From assembly GCA_025642065.1 (NCBI GenBank), contig JAODUP010000042.1:953526-1017525 (forward strand): DNA of 64,000 bases. The letters are read 5' to 3'. Numbering within the stretch: position 1 is the stretch's first letter; every line of letters starts with the position of its first letter. The position numbers were made by a program, and so were the translations under genes. The notes beneath the pieces are model-generated. The model worked only from the letters and a program-made list of their open reading frames with translations. It ran no database searches and was not told where the DNA came from. Source of the DNA: Paralvinella palmiformis (taxonomy: Eukaryota; Annelida; Polychaeta; Terebellida; Alvinellidae). Of this stretch, positions 15,201-25,871 are shown piece after piece.

Positions 15201-18200
15201 GTGAAACCTTCATCATTTAGCGTCACCACTCAGGATTAAAGATGAAGCCGATTTGGACGATTATGGCATGGAGAAGGTATGACGCGACGCCGATCGTATC
15301 CGTTCTGCATTTCTATCAGTTTAGAATAGTCGTTAATGGGCGAAACTGTATGTTGGCCTTCACTAATGATCTCTCTCTCTCATTTAGGAGAAAGAGAATC
15401 TGGATGCTTTGGATGGAATCCGACCAAAATCGTTTGGTGCCGAATTGGCTCAGCCGATGCGTGATGCCCAGAACCAGGTAGGAGAACTCCCAGAAATTAT
15501 TTCCTTTTCCAGAAGTTAACAAAAATACTTCACAGTAGATATTGGGATGCTTAACCTGATGGCTCAAACTGACCGGTTCGGGTGGAAAAGTGCCCCGGAG
15601 TACCTGGTCGCCATGGAGGCAGCTGTCCGTGTTATTTTTCCTATCATGTTCGGTTCTGTTTTTCTCTTGTTCAGATGTCCGTTACGCTGACATTGAATGC
15701 CAATGCAGGTGAGAACATTGGTGGAGTGATATCCGCCATTGCCGATCTACTGAAGATAGCTGTGCCACCATCGTACGAAATAAGTCGTAGCCCCTCGCCA
15801 TCTCCTGACATATACAGGATGGGTATCGGCATTAAACGTAAGCTGCTGATCTTGTGCACCGTATTACGATATTTATTCTGTTGTTGATTCGTTTTATTAG
15901 ATTTAAAGCCAACTTGTAGTGTTGCCACTGTTTGAATGTAGGACACGTTTTTCGGTTATTTACTCCGTGCATTTATGTTGTGGCATTTCGGAATTAGCAT
16001 TAAGTAACGTTTGCCTTCGTTGTGACACAGATAAAGAGGAGGCTATTAACATACAGTCCTTGATGAAGTCAGTGCCGAAGTTCTGTCGTCACTGCGATGT
16101 TGTGGTATTAAATTCTGGCATACGTATGCGCAAGTCTCAGCTGCCTTACCTGTCTCCGGATGAAAAGGTATGAAACTACCAGTCGGTATTGTTCTAATAA
16201 CCGCAAAATGTAACTTATTGGCCAAGGCATCAACTAACTGATAAATATTTCAAGTTCAATTTGGTTTGTTCAATTTAAACGTAGTGAGGTCTATTATAAT
16301 GTTATATTACACTTTTGATGTTGTGTAACTGTTATGAGTTTTAGTATCTGACCAGATATTATCTGCATACATAATTCTGCTATCTTTGACGCTGATTGAC
16401 ACCGAAATACCATTGATTTACATAATTAATCAACAACTTTCAGCAGGGAAATGATGATGAGTTTGAGGTAGTTTTCTGCAGCATGAATTGCTATATGCAG
16501 TTTAATTTGGCTCACAAGTCTGCTTCTGAAGCCCAAGCTAAGGTAGGCCAGCAATGTAGCTTGTGTATTATACAAGCCTGTTGTTAGTATGCTGCACATC
16601 TCATTTTAAATCATTCGTTACTCTAATTTGAACTTAGATGTGTGTATATTAATGATTTGTGTAGAGTTATGTGTTAATATATTGCAATGATATTTTGTTT
16701 AATATATTGTGGGTTTGGGATTTAGAATTGGTCAGTTGTATCCTCTTGCTTGTCATAAGAGCTGACTAAATGAAATTTTAATCTTCATGCAATTTTGAAC
16801 TCGGCTCATGCTTTATTTTGTTCTGTAAACAGGAAGCAGCTGAGGCTACAGTTACAACATTGAAGAGCTCCTCAGCTACAGAATCGCAGTCTATGGTTAT
16901 GCAGACTGACAGCACTGCAACTGCCACAACATCACTACACCCACCATCAACACCATCAACGCCGAGTCTCACACCAGAAAAACTGGCGCCTCTCTCCTTG
17001 CATGTCCCATATACTGGACAGGGAGGGGAAATGCCACGCACGCCAACACCACAGCACACGCCGACATTGCAACACACGCCAACATCACAGCATACGCCAA
17101 CACCAGGACACACACCCACACAGCAACACACACCCACAAACATCACAGCTGGAAAAATAGACAGGATGAAGGAACGTGAACTGAAACTTAGAAAAAGGAG
17201 CAGTAGTTGTGATCAGTCAAAAGTGAGTGGATTGTTTTGTTTTTTTGTAGTAAAAATGTGTTCCTGGGTTCTGCATCGCATATCTGTATATATGTGTGTA
17301 TTCCATGTCAAGCATTGTATAGTAATTACATGTATTGGAAATAATGAACAATTGCTGATATTTAGATAGTGATCGGTTCTTCAGTAGAGTGAGCCTGGAT
17401 TTCCAAAATAAGAATGTTCACATATAGTACATGACAGCAGTGTGTGGCTGCTCCAGTTTACTTAATAATAATAATTATAATAATAATATGTGACTAAGGC
17501 ACTTTACAATATTATTATCCCTGACTCAGACCTGTTTCGATCCAGCACACATCTCAACTCCCAAGGGAGCATACAACGCATTTTGCCATTATAGGCGCAA
17601 AGCGTTACTCAAACACATAGCCATCACATCCTGTCAGGTACTCATTTTTGTATGGATGAGTGAACCAGTCACCACATTGCATAGCCTCGAACCCGTGACC
17701 GTTCGGCTATGAGTCCTACGCTCTAACTAACTGTGCTGTCACAGCTCCTTAACATCACGCGTTTATCTTTAAAAACATACATGAAGTACTAAAAGCAATG
17801 GCTTAGCTTAGTCATAACTATTGCTACAGGGTGTTGTATAACCTGGTCAAAGTTGGTGTTATTATTATAAGATAATAATAAATAATAATTTCTCGTGTAG
17901 GTTCTCATCAAGAAGTGGAAAGATGTCCGATATAGGAAATGGGATCCATCAATGGTTAAGGTGGACAAAAGGATTATACCTCTAACAGAACATCAGCTGA
18001 TGGAGGTAAAGTATCCTACGATGCAAAAGATCACACACACACACACACACTCAGACACACACACTCAACAAATGTTAATATAAAGATGATTGTTTAATAG
18101 TTAATATTTTGACATTTTCCAGAACATTCCACAATTCATGCGTTGTAAGATTTAAAGTTCGTTTTATTTTAGATGTTAGAGAAACAGGACACAGTAATCA

Positions 18201-21200
18201 AGGGTAACTTCTTACCACCAGACCCGCGTAGTTGTGTACTATGTAATGATGTTGGTGATACTGAAGCTGACGGACCAGGAAGGTAGGCTAAAATAAACTA
18301 CGAAACCCAAATGTGGCAGTTTTGACTTAGTGGCTAGGAACTTATCTCCGATGGGTACAACAAGACTGAATGTGGTTTATAAATGATGTTGTGTTATAAA
18401 TATATGTACCACAATTGATGGGACATTTTTGGTAAATTTGATTAATTTGGTTATGTGCATTATAATGAAGAATCATTATTAGTGAGTGTGTGTGTGTGTG
18501 TGTGTGTGTTTCTTACAGGTAAGAAAATTATATTATTAATGTCCATCACTTGAACCCCTTTTTGTGGTTATTTGCTGTTTTTCAGGTTGTTAAATCTGGA
18601 GGCTGGGAAATGGGTTCACCTGAACTGTGCCCTCTGGTCAAACGAGGTGTACGAGACGATGAATGGAGCTCTGGTTAACGTTGACCAGGCTTATAAACGT
18701 GGCAAGGCACTGGAGTGTACTGGCTGTGGACAGAAGGGTGCCACCGTAAACTGCTTCAAACAACGATGTGGTGCTGTGTACCATGTGGCCTGTGCTCAGA
18801 AACACGGCGTTATGTTCTATCAGGACAAGGTAAGAGGCGGATCATCAGGGTGGAGATTACTGATAAAAGCTCAACTGATATCACATTGGTCATGTGTCAT
18901 TTATATCTGTGATATAGAAATGGCCTGCAGTATCTTGTGTGATATCAGAAAACAGTCTGATTTAAGTATTACTGTGTGCATTTTTCTCCTCTACAGTGAG
19001 TGTTGACTCATTTCTTTGATGTTTCTACAGTATAGTTGGTAGCACACTGCATGGCAGACCTCCGAGTTATGGGATCGATTTATAATGTTACTTGTCTCTT
19101 CAGGATATTTCTTTCCTCAGTAAAAAATGGCCTCTTCATCTCATTTCCTTGCAGAATGCGTCTCCATGGTTTAGTTGGTAGAGCGTTGGACCACAGATCA
19201 CTACCACCTGAGTTCAAATCTTGGCGTTGGCATATCTGAAGGGTGTTTCATCTTTGACTTCGCTCCATTAGCATTGGAAGTCGCTCGTCCCATTTAGCCT
19301 ACCATGTGCACAAAAGTGGCCTTAAAACATCAATCATCATCATCATATCCTTGCAGAATAGCCTCTTTGTTATATGTCCTAATTTGGGAGCCTGACTAAG
19401 TTTAAAGAAAGCAGACAATAACTCTTGATTGACCGTGTAATCTTTATTCTGCAGACAATACTCTGCCCAGCTCACATACCGAAGGGACCGCCTGAGAATG
19501 ACCTCAGCTGTCTGTCGGTGTACCGCAGGGTGTACATCAATAGAGAGGAGGATCGGCAAGTGGCCAGCGTCGTACACCAGGAGGAACCTAGTTATACGTT
19601 CCGCATAGGAGCACTCATCATACACCAGATAGGACAGCTGCTTCCTCATCAGATACAGACAGGAAAATTTCATACCCGAGATCATATATACCCAGTTAGT
19701 AGTATTATGTTCTATGTGGTTTAATGTGGTTTAATGTGGGTGGCATTCAGTGCTGATCTAACCACATATAATGTTTTTTTTTGTAGCATGTAGTTCCATT
19801 TAATTTGTTTGTTACATTTTATTTCATGTTTTTGAGATGGTCTTTACAGTTCCATGTTTATGTAGTAACGGTCATTTTAATCACTGAATTAAAATAAAAT
19901 TCTCTCGAATTTTAGATTTGTGTTTTGACACAAAAGTTTTGTTTATTTTGTTATAGTTATGGTTGATGACATAATTATATTTTTTTCCAAGAACATTTTT
20001 TTCTGAACTACTAAAATATGGCAGGAACAATGGTGAAGGCACTGGTACAGTGACACACAGGTCTATCAGAAGGGTGGTCACGGTCTATTTTGTATCTCTT
20101 AATTTAGGTTGGCTTCATGAGTACGAGAATGTACTGGAGCTTTAGACGTCTCAACAAACGATGCCGTTATGTCTGTAAGGTCTCTGATACTGACGGATGG
20201 CCGCAGTTTAGTATCAGCATCATAGAGCATGGCTTTAAGGAGATGGTTATAAAGGATGCGTCGCCAAAAGGTAAGGATAATCAGTTAGTTTGACTGTTAG
20301 AAATGTGTTTGTCTGAGGCTGGTGGACTCTTAATATCTGTATCACTATTATTAGACTCCGTCAGTTATATGAGATTTCTCATCTCCTGCATTTTCCCTGG
20401 AATATTTCAGTCCCTGTGACAAGGTTTAAAAAACATTTAGTGAATTTATTTATTATAGTTCGATTAGAAAAAAATAGATTCTTTTTGAAATTTATTTTGG
20501 TTATTTAAAATTCTATGACATATTATGATCATTAGAGATTGGATGGCTCTGATATCAGTTGGCTGCGTTCAGCCAGATATAACTCTAGTATATTGTCATT
20601 TAAATAGATTACTTGGATGACAAAGCGATGAGTTATGCCATTAATAGTTATGATAACTGATATTGTAGGGCATATTAAAGCTTAAACTGGTGACAGGGAA
20701 TTTTTGTGATAATTTTAATATTTTAGGTAATTGAATGTCACCTAATCTTTCTCTGTATATTGAAAAAAGATATTAAATCATGTAGACAATCACTCTATTG
20801 TTAGGTCTTGCCATTCGGCCAACTTCTAGCGTTAATGTGTCCCAGTATTCTGCTTTGATTGATATATTTTTTAGTGTTTGAAAAACACAATGAAATAACT
20901 CATTTGATGAATCTGTTTACCGATCTGCTGTCAGCCAGTAGATATATATTAATCCAGTTAGCTTATGGCCTTTCCTACATCACTTACAGCTGCGTGGCTA
21001 CACATACTGGAGCCACTGGAGAAGATGAGACGAGACGGAGATCTCGTTAAGATGTTTCCCGCTTACCTCAGTGGAGAAGACCTCTTTGGCCTCACTGACC
21101 CCATTGTACTGAGAATAGTAGAATCTGTGAGTATCTGGATTCCTTAATGTTCTGTGTGTTATCTTGTTGTCTTTTTTCTGACATTAAATGTGGTATCAGG

Positions 21201-22474
21201 AGATCGTATTTAATGTATTAGAATTTGATGCAAATTATTGTTGTCAAATAAATACATGAAGTGTGACTAAATATAATTATTATTGATGATGTTGTTGTTG
21301 TTGTTGTCAGCTGCCAGGTGTTGAACTCTTAACTGGTTACCACTTTAAGTTTGGTCGGTCATCTCTATTTGAGTTACCATTGACTATTAACCCGACCGGT
21401 TGTGCTAGATCTGAACCAAAGCTAAGGACTCATTTTAAACGGTTGGTATAGGTTAACAGAATTTCGCAGAGTGTTTTGTCTAACTGGAATTTTAGTTGTG
21501 TGTGTGCGCGTGCATGTACGTGCGCATGCACATGCAATTATTTCCATATGTTTTACAGGCCTCACACATTACACGGTAGCAGCAACTCAAAATCGCTGCC
21601 AATGACTGTTACACTAGTCCCAGGAGATGTCAACTCACCTTACATGAAGCAGTTTGTCCATTCTAAGTCACAACAGTACAGACGACTGAAGTCTGAATGG
21701 CGTAATAATGTATATCTGCGCCGCTCTACAATACAAGTAAGAATGACAGTGTCAGAATACTGATTAATACATTTCAGTTGGGAAACTAATATCCAATTTG
21801 CCTAACTGACCGTCCGGTGTGTGAATGATAGTTTTCATAAATGTCTTGCACACTTAAGAGTTGCTTTCACACTACAACAGTCATTAAATGAGATAGGTTT
21901 GTAGTGAATGATTCCTGATAATTGTTTGTATTTAGTTTGTATTTATTGCAAAATGTTTAGCAAGTATATTTTTCTGCTTTACTACAGTCCAGTTTTACAT
22001 TTGTATAAATTGTAGCTTTTTGTATAAAATGTTGCTAATTTGATAGTAATTTTCATTTAATTTCTCCACAAACAAATTTAATTGTGGAAAATTATTTATT
22101 TGCACAAATTTATTGCTGAGATCACCATACCAAAGCGAAATATACTTTGAGGTAGTATTTAAGCTGTTGACTGGTTGGTTGCCAGTGTTAAGAGAGATGA
22201 TTTATTTCACACGTGTAAGGTGGCATTAGATACTTAAATACTGCGAGCTGCAGTGATGTTCTTGGTTTCTCTGCTGGCTGAAATATCATCTCATTTCTGT
22301 TGTTTCCTTTAGGGTCTAGGATTGTTTGCAGCTCGTGACCTGGAGAAGCATACCATGGTTATTGAATATATAGGTGAATTAATTAGAAACGAGGTTGCTG
22401 AAATGCGTGAGAAAATCTATGACCAGCAGGTATGTCTTTTGTTTTAAATACATTTATGTGCGTATAATATTGTG

Positions 22475-22511
<37 letters not shown>

Positions 22512-22557
22512 CAGTAGGAGCACATGTAAGAGCAGATACACACAGATAGAGCAAGCA

Positions 22558-22598
<41 letters not shown>

Positions 22599-23174
22599 GA
22601 CTGATAGGTGGATAGCCAAACCAGAGACCAAATGATTTATGGAGTAGAGGTTGGGAACTGCTGACTTTCTGAATTATAAACGTTTTGTTGTTTGTATCAT
22701 CAGAATCGTGGAGTGTACATGTTCCGTATTGATGACAATCTGGTTGTTGATGCTACGATGGCTGGAGGCCCAGCACGATACATCAACCATTCATGTAACC
22801 CGAACTGCGTCGCTGAAGTTGTGCCATTTGAGAAAGACAGCAAAATTATCATCATTGCTAAGCGTCGGATTACACGAGGCGAAGAGGTGAGACTTATGAA
22901 ACCTTGCTGTTCTTTGGTGTTTCAGTCTTTTTTAGATGACACACAATTCTGAGGATACTTAAGTTGTCTCTTTTATTCCTCATGTCACCTATATCAGTTA
23001 ATTTGAACAGTTATAGGTCTATCCAATTTTATTATTTTTTTAAATATGCATTTCAGTCGCACAACTTCATTATTGTTTCAGTTGATGTACGATTACAAGT
23101 TTGATTTTGAGGATGATCAGCACAAGATTCCGTGTCTTTGTGGTGCGCCAAACTGCCGAAAGTGGATGAACTGA
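1..23174 (+). CDS. KMT2C/D: Histone H3K4 methyltransferase, KMT2C/KMT2D (MLL3/MLL4, trr) orthologue, C-terminal 2421 residues, spliced, 5' partial
   Basis: The product is expected to mono-methylate histone H3 lysine 4 at enhancers, in the nucleus, as the catalytic subunit of a COMPASS-like complex (family knowledge). I traced 33 exons: 3-593, 768-1216, 1959-2218, 2753-3075, 3193-3684, 4930-4986, 7181-7325, 7861-7974, 8349-8510, 9328-9828, 11258-11668, 12241-12486, 12826-13176, 13386-13565, 13828-13993, 14874-15055, 15221-15276, 15388-15477, 15675-15837, 16031-16167, 16444-16542, 16833-17222, 17901-18005, 18173-18282, 18586-18829, 19455-19694, 20108-20270, 20990-21126, 21311-21441, 21559-21736, 22313-22429, 22704-22886, 23082-23174. 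All boundaries are AG/GT, phases match at every junction, and the total is 7266 nt with one stop at 23172-23174. The frame is open at the left edge, so the true start and the N-terminal PHD fingers lie upstream. The order ePHD-FYRN-FYRC-WIN-SET-post-SET identifies the KMT2C/D branch. Whether this is one gene or one of two paralogues cannot be seen here. Confidence 0.95.
3..3684 (+). CDS. KMT2C/D: KMT2C/D exons 1-5: Pro/Gln/Met/Gly-rich region and conserved coiled coil
   Basis: Exons 3-593 and 768-1216 are low-complexity (Met, Pro, Gly, Gln, His). The first ends in the family-typical segment [11 protein letters not shown], which continues across the intron as EKQEQRRQ. Exon 1959-2218 is proline-rich and ends in PAPPPK. 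Exon 2753-3075 encodes a charged helix starting near [19 protein letters not shown] and containing [12 protein letters not shown]. This is the coiled coil conserved between vertebrate KMT2C and KMT2D, and it is the best anchor in this half. Exon 3193-3684 encodes a collagen-like run of PGM/PGP triplets and then a Ser/Thr-Pro-rich tail. The intron at 1217-1958 carries a MITE-like repeat, and the intron at 2219-2752 holds a CA-rich run near 2628-2662. Open frames on the minus strand across these exons are compositional shadows. Confidence 0.9.
1337..1723. mobile_element. MITE-like non-autonomous DNA element in KMT2C/D intron 2
   Basis: The left end CAGGGTTCCCAAATG is mirrored at the right by TGTGGGAACCATG, giving about 8-11 bp imperfect terminal inverted repeats. 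The interior repeats TCCTGGAAA several times (1351, 1393, 1403, 1664, 1686). A CAGGGTTCCCA terminus with internal TGGAAAA repeats is a common architecture of small DNA transposons in animals. No coding capacity is present. Confidence 0.45.
3685..4929 (+). other. KMT2C/D intron 5, no gene seen
   Basis: This 1245-nt intron has a consensus donor (GTAAGT) and an acceptor just before 4930. It is AT-rich with many stops in all frames. I see no repeat family that I can name and no further conserved exon. Confidence 0.6.
4930..4986 (+). CDS. KMT2C/D: KMT2C/D putative 57-nt cassette exon
   Basis: A 19-codon exon ([19 protein letters not shown]) lies between a CTACAG acceptor and a GTTTGC donor. It is phase 0 on both sides, so inclusion or skipping both keep the frame. 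The predicted peptide is a leucine/glutamine-rich amphipathic helix, and its ending (LLEQ) resembles the end of exon 1. The donor is weak, so it may be an alternative exon. It sits between the collagen-like exon and the conserved NPFSES exon. No other evidence supports it. Confidence 0.6.
4987..7180 (+). other. KMT2C/D intron 6 (largest intron in the window part of the gene)
   Basis: This 2194-nt intron is AT-rich with no convincing exon. It contains a TG/TA microsatellite at about 6176-6230 and a TTG repeat immediately before the acceptor at 7180. Minus-strand open frames around 6347-6824 have no recognisable content. Confidence 0.6.
7181..8510 (+). CDS. KMT2C/D: KMT2C/D exons 7-9, including the conserved NPFSES helix
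   Basis: Exon 7181-7325 encodes [20 protein letters not shown] followed by a Gln-rich helix. This matches the NPFS(E/D)SFQERER region that both vertebrate KMT2C and KMT2D keep. Exons 7861-7974 and 8349-8510 are Pro/Gly/Gln-rich linkers in phase 1 and splice cleanly (GD-QGDM, MPG-FPPHG). The 8511-9327 intron shows no repeat that I can name. Confidence 0.85.
9328..13176 (+). CDS. KMT2C/D: KMT2C/D exons 10-13: Pro-rich linker, basic nuclear-localisation patches, helical block
   Basis: Exon 9328-9828 holds a Pro-rich stretch around a strong basic cluster ([11 protein letters not shown] near codons 102-112), which looks like a nuclear-localisation signal. Exon 11258-11668 is Met/Pro/Gln-rich. Exon 12241-12486 encodes a conserved-looking helical block ([19 protein letters not shown], then [20 protein letters not shown]). 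Exon 12826-13176 has two more basic patches (PRQRKRKQK and KKRKKAG) followed by acidic/hydrophobic sequence ([18 protein letters not shown]). All junctions are phase 1. The 9829-11257 intron includes the GAGT array and a tRNA-like fragment. The 12487-12825 intron has only AT-rich sequence. Confidence 0.85.
9903..10059. repeat. (GAGT)n microsatellite, about 157 bp
   Basis: An almost perfect tetranucleotide array of TGAG units in the intron after exon 10, with two internal 2-bp phase slips near 9932-9946. Confidence 0.97.
10490..10585 (+). mobile_element. tRNA-like SINE head fragment
   Basis: The sequence GCTCTGATAGTGCAGTAG, followed about 50 nt later by GTAGGTTCAAATCTGAC, resembles degenerate A and B boxes of a tRNA-derived promoter. 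No proper acceptor stem can be formed, so it is a SINE relic and not a tRNA gene. Confidence 0.4.
13386..17222 (+). CDS. KMT2C/D: KMT2C/D exons 14-22: family-conserved helix and Cys-pair zinc-binding region, His-Thr-Pro repeat
   Basis: Exons 13386-13565, 13828-13993, 14874-15055, 15221-15276 and 15388-15477 are linkers rich in acidic and Ser/Pro residues. Exon 15675-15837 encodes [19 protein letters not shown] followed by IADLLKI and PPSYE, matching a segment conserved in KMT2C/D. Exons 16031-16167 and 16444-16542 together give [10 protein letters not shown] and [14 protein letters not shown]. These two CxxC/CxxxC pairs match the small zinc-binding region that precedes the ePHD in vertebrate homologues. 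Exon 16833-17222 is Thr/Ser-rich and contains about six degenerate units of the type (Q/G)HTPT. The acceptor at 16441-16443 is a tandem CAGCAG, allowing one-residue variation. Confidence 0.85.
17466..17748 (-). mobile_element. SINE, family B, reverse orientation in KMT2C/D intron 22
   Basis: Read on the minus strand, it starts with a tRNA-like head (GTTAGTTAGAGCGTAGGACT, then GGGTTCGAGGCTATGC). It continues with a body also found at 30010-30322 (+), including CTCCCTTGGGAGTTGAGATG and GTAACGCTTTGCGCC, and ends in a (TAA)n-like tail. The two copies differ by many substitutions, so both are old. Confidence 0.8.
17901..19490 (+). CDS. KMT2C/D: KMT2C/D extended PHD finger (ePHD)
   Basis: Exons 17901-18005, 18173-18282, 18586-18829 and the start of 19455-19694 encode, in order, [59 protein letters not shown] and ILCPAH. 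The Cys/His ligands have the spacing of the C2HC-PHD type found just before FYRN in KMT2C/D, which reads nucleosomal H4 in mammals (family knowledge). The 18830-19454 intron carries a SINE with a target-site duplication, and the 17223-17900 intron carries a reverse SINE. Confidence 0.93.
19158..19347 (+). mobile_element. SINE, family A, with 12-bp target-site duplication, in KMT2C/D intron 25
   Basis: The tRNA-like head (GCGTCTCCATGGTTTAGTTG, then GAGTTCAAATCTTGG) is followed by the family A body (GTTTCATCTTTGACTTCGCT, TAGCCTACCATGTGCACAAA) and a (CAT)n tail. TCCTTGCAGAAT occurs immediately before (19146-19157) and after (19348-19359) and is the target-site duplication. Confidence 0.9.
19497..20270 (+). 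CDS. KMT2C/D: KMT2C/D FYRN domain
   Basis: The exon 19455-19694/20108-20270 junction joins HIYP to [14 protein letters not shown], the FYRN core. Upstream are [16 protein letters not shown] and [18 protein letters not shown], closely matching vertebrate KMT2C/D. FYRN packs with FYRC as one fold that follows the ePHD. The 20271-20989 intron is AT-rich, with no repeat recognised. Confidence 0.93.
20990..21736 (+). CDS. KMT2C/D: KMT2C/D FYRC domain and WIN motif
   Basis: Exons 20990-21126 and 21311-21441 encode [34 protein letters not shown] and [20 protein letters not shown], the FYRC pattern. They are followed directly by GCARSEPK, the WDR5-interaction (WIN) motif with its central arginine intact. 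Exon 21559-21736 continues with [20 protein letters not shown] and [10 protein letters not shown], the pre-SET linker seen in KMT2C/D. The GCARSEPK signature links the gene to the WDR5-RBBP5-ASH2L core complex. Confidence 0.93.
22313..23174 (+). CDS. KMT2C/D: KMT2C/D catalytic SET and post-SET domains, natural C-terminus
   Basis: Exons 22313-22429, 22704-22886 and 23082-23174 encode [39 protein letters not shown], and [17 protein letters not shown], ending with [13 protein letters not shown] and stop. All expected elements are present: the GxG turn, the EYIGE strand, the NHSCxPNC pseudoknot segment, the DYKFDFED strand, and the CxCx4C post-SET zinc site. Nothing indicates loss of catalysis. 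Between exons 31 and 32 the intron carries (GT)n at about 22477-22510 and (GA)n at about 22560-22590. Confidence 0.97.
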
Positions 23175-23754
23175 ATGCCTGGAATTGTTCAGCCTGCTGC
23201 CACCTAGTGAACATCAGCCGAATCAAGGCATGGTGGCGCCACTTGATAATAACTGCAACTTTTACTGCCAACTTTACGTTAACTAAGCTTTAATGGGGAG
23301 ACCTTGGTCCAGTCAGTAGTATTATCATTTTCTTGAATTAGACCTGCATCGTCTAAATAAGTGAAACATTGGTTTATGGTGCTTTGAGGTTGTGTGTGTG
23401 TGTGTGTGTGTATTGTATGTGTGTGTGTGTGTGTGTGTGTGCAAGCATCATGTCTATTGAGTAGCACCAAGCTGTACTATAAAAAAGAACTGTTTACATT
23501 GATCTCAGACCATTGGTATCCTCATGGTGTGTGGGTGTTTTATACACCAGTTGTTGTACTGTACAGAGGAAGGTGTGTGTGGGTGTGTGTGTGTGTGTGT
23601 GTGTGTGAGTGCTTGTGTGTATGTGTGCACATGCAAATTTGTATTATTCAACAATTCATATATTAACACACTCATTGTTTATTAACATTTGTGTAACCAC
23701 TGTAAATGATTATTGGTGATCATATTCACTAAATATTTATCTGTTCATCTTCTC

Positions 23755-23790
<36 letters not shown>

Positions 23791-25354
23791 GTTTGTTGTA
23801 ATATTGGCTTGGATGCATTGCGTTTGTTTCGCTGTACATAGACGAAGTTTCATGATTGGTCAGCTGCCTAAATTTAATGCCGAATATATTTTCCTAACTT
23901 GTATTTATCACAGAGAGAATTAGTGTGATTTTTGTTTTCTCTTCCTGTGTGTGTGTGTGTGTGTGTGTAATTGCAATAATGCATCATAGGACGAAACCAT
24001 AAATCTCTGAAAGATATTGCTATCTAATCAGCATTTGTCATCGTTCCTTTTACATCCCAGGTCACTCGTGTCGAAGACGACGTTCCTGATGATAATAGTG
24101 TAGCTTTTATGTGAGCACCATATACAGGAGATGTGTGTGTGTGTGTGTGTGTTATTATAGAGAGCAATTTATGGAAGAGCTGCTGATGTGTTTTTTTTTG
24201 TCTTGTAGAATAATAGCGTGATCGTCTTTCTCTGCTACCTCCATCAGCTAAAAATGTGTACATATTTTAGCTTGGATTGAATTTAGACGCAGACTTGTTG
24301 TTGTTTGTCATGTTACTGTGGGGTGGTTCCTGGGAAGTAGTTCTTCATCAGTGATGATGATGATGATGATGTGGTGTTTGTGTAATAATTGTATTTTTTT
24401 TCTTTCCCTTCTCTCTTTCTCTATATATAGATTTCATCTTGTGTGTGAATATCATCATTACTATTATGATGATGAAGAAGGTGGTGATGATGATGATGAT
24501 TATTATTATTATTATTCTACTGTTGTATACACTGTTGTAGCTCTGTACGCGCGCGCCCGTGTGTATGTATGTATGTATGTATGTATGTGTGTGTGTGTGT
24601 GTGTGTGTTTAGTAACTGGTCGTGTTTGTGATAATCCAGTCTACAATTGTTTCAGTTGAATTCAATTCGATGGCTCGTGTTTCAGTCGGACACAGGTCGT
24701 GTTTGTTATCGGCACCGTTGGTGTGTTTTGTGTGTTTGCGTGCGTGGGTGCATTTGTGTGTGTGTGTTATTTTAGTTTCATTTCTAGATACATATGTGAT
24801 AAGGGTCTTCGCTCCCAGTTAGTACTTCATAGCGGAACATGTGCATAACGTCAGCGTATCTGGAGAGAGAGAGAGAGAGCTATCGGTTGACAATATGTTG
24901 TAATAATGGTTCCTACGGATGTGAGACTGTCAGCTGTGGTTGTCCCCTCCTCCACCCTCACCACCCCCCCCCTCCAAACCCAGTACTTCTCGTTTATTTA
25001 AGTTCGTAACCCCGGATCGTGTACCATCGTACAAAATGTGCAAGTCTTCCTTTCACTGCTGGCGTTACCTGACGATGGAATTAGTTATTTATTCACGACG
25101 CCTATCGTCGCTACAAACGATCGTGGGACTTCAATAATACGATGACGCCGATAGTCGTCATTCAGCCTCCTGTTGTTCTCAGTTAGAATTTTTATGCATA
25201 CACACAACTTATCGTATTTAACGGCCTATTTTCTATTCAGAGTATTTTTACTATGACACGAGAATATTGTACGAGCTGGACTGAGCGGGCCCTTGGCCTG
25301 TATCGTCGTGTGGCTAGCTTTGTCCATTGTGTACAAGAGTCTAGATCAAATAAA
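23175..25354 (+). other. Probable KMT2C/D 3'UTR with a candidate polyadenylation signal
   Basis: After the stop there is no further exon signal. The region is rich in (GT)n (23392-23440, 23574-23607, 23946-23968, 24132-24152), (TA)n (23757-23787), GAT/ATT triplet runs (24354-24510) and GTAT/GT runs (24562-24609). The first good AATAAA that I place is at 25349-25354, but the UTR end is not determined by the sequence alone. Short open frames here are microsatellite translations. Confidence 0.4.
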
Positions 25355-25547
25355 TGGTTATCGATAGCGTGGCGTTCGTTTGTTCACTCGTCTGGCGTGG
25401 TTAGCCGGATCCGGGATTTGTCGGGTTCTCCTACGCGACTGCGGTAAGTCATTCGACGGACTCGATGGCGTCTCTCTGAACGAATTGGTAGAGCGGTTGG
25501 CTTCACACTTCATTATATTATACACATCGTTTCCAAAAAGGACACAC

Positions 25548-25871
25548 CAGACATGGGGTCAATCCAGTTCCGGAATTGGAATTGATGGGCAATTGCGGAA
25601 TTGGAATTGCTCATTTTAAAAGCATTGGAATTGATAAGTTTGGAATTGGAATCGAAGTTTGCTACAAAAAATTAATCCATAAATTATTTTGCCATTTAAT
25701 ATTTTAATTCAGAAATATTTCTTCCATGACAATCCTTCTTGGAATAAAAACTACATGGAGTAGGTATTCCAAATAGGTACTCGAGGTACCTACTCGCGGT
25801 GAAAAGAGTAGGTAAAAACGGAATTGGAATTGATAAATTTGATGTGAAATTGGCATTGACCCCATGTCTGG
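25548..25871. mobile_element. MITE-like element with 17-bp perfect terminal inverted repeats
   Basis: CCAGACATGGGGTCAAT at 25548-25564 is the exact reverse complement of ATTGACCCCATGTCTGG at 25854-25870. The 324-bp element has no coding capacity. Near both ends it carries repeated GGAATTGGAATTG motifs, giving subterminal repetition. The flanks (ACACA on both sides) may be a target-site duplication but are too simple to prove it. Confidence 0.75.
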
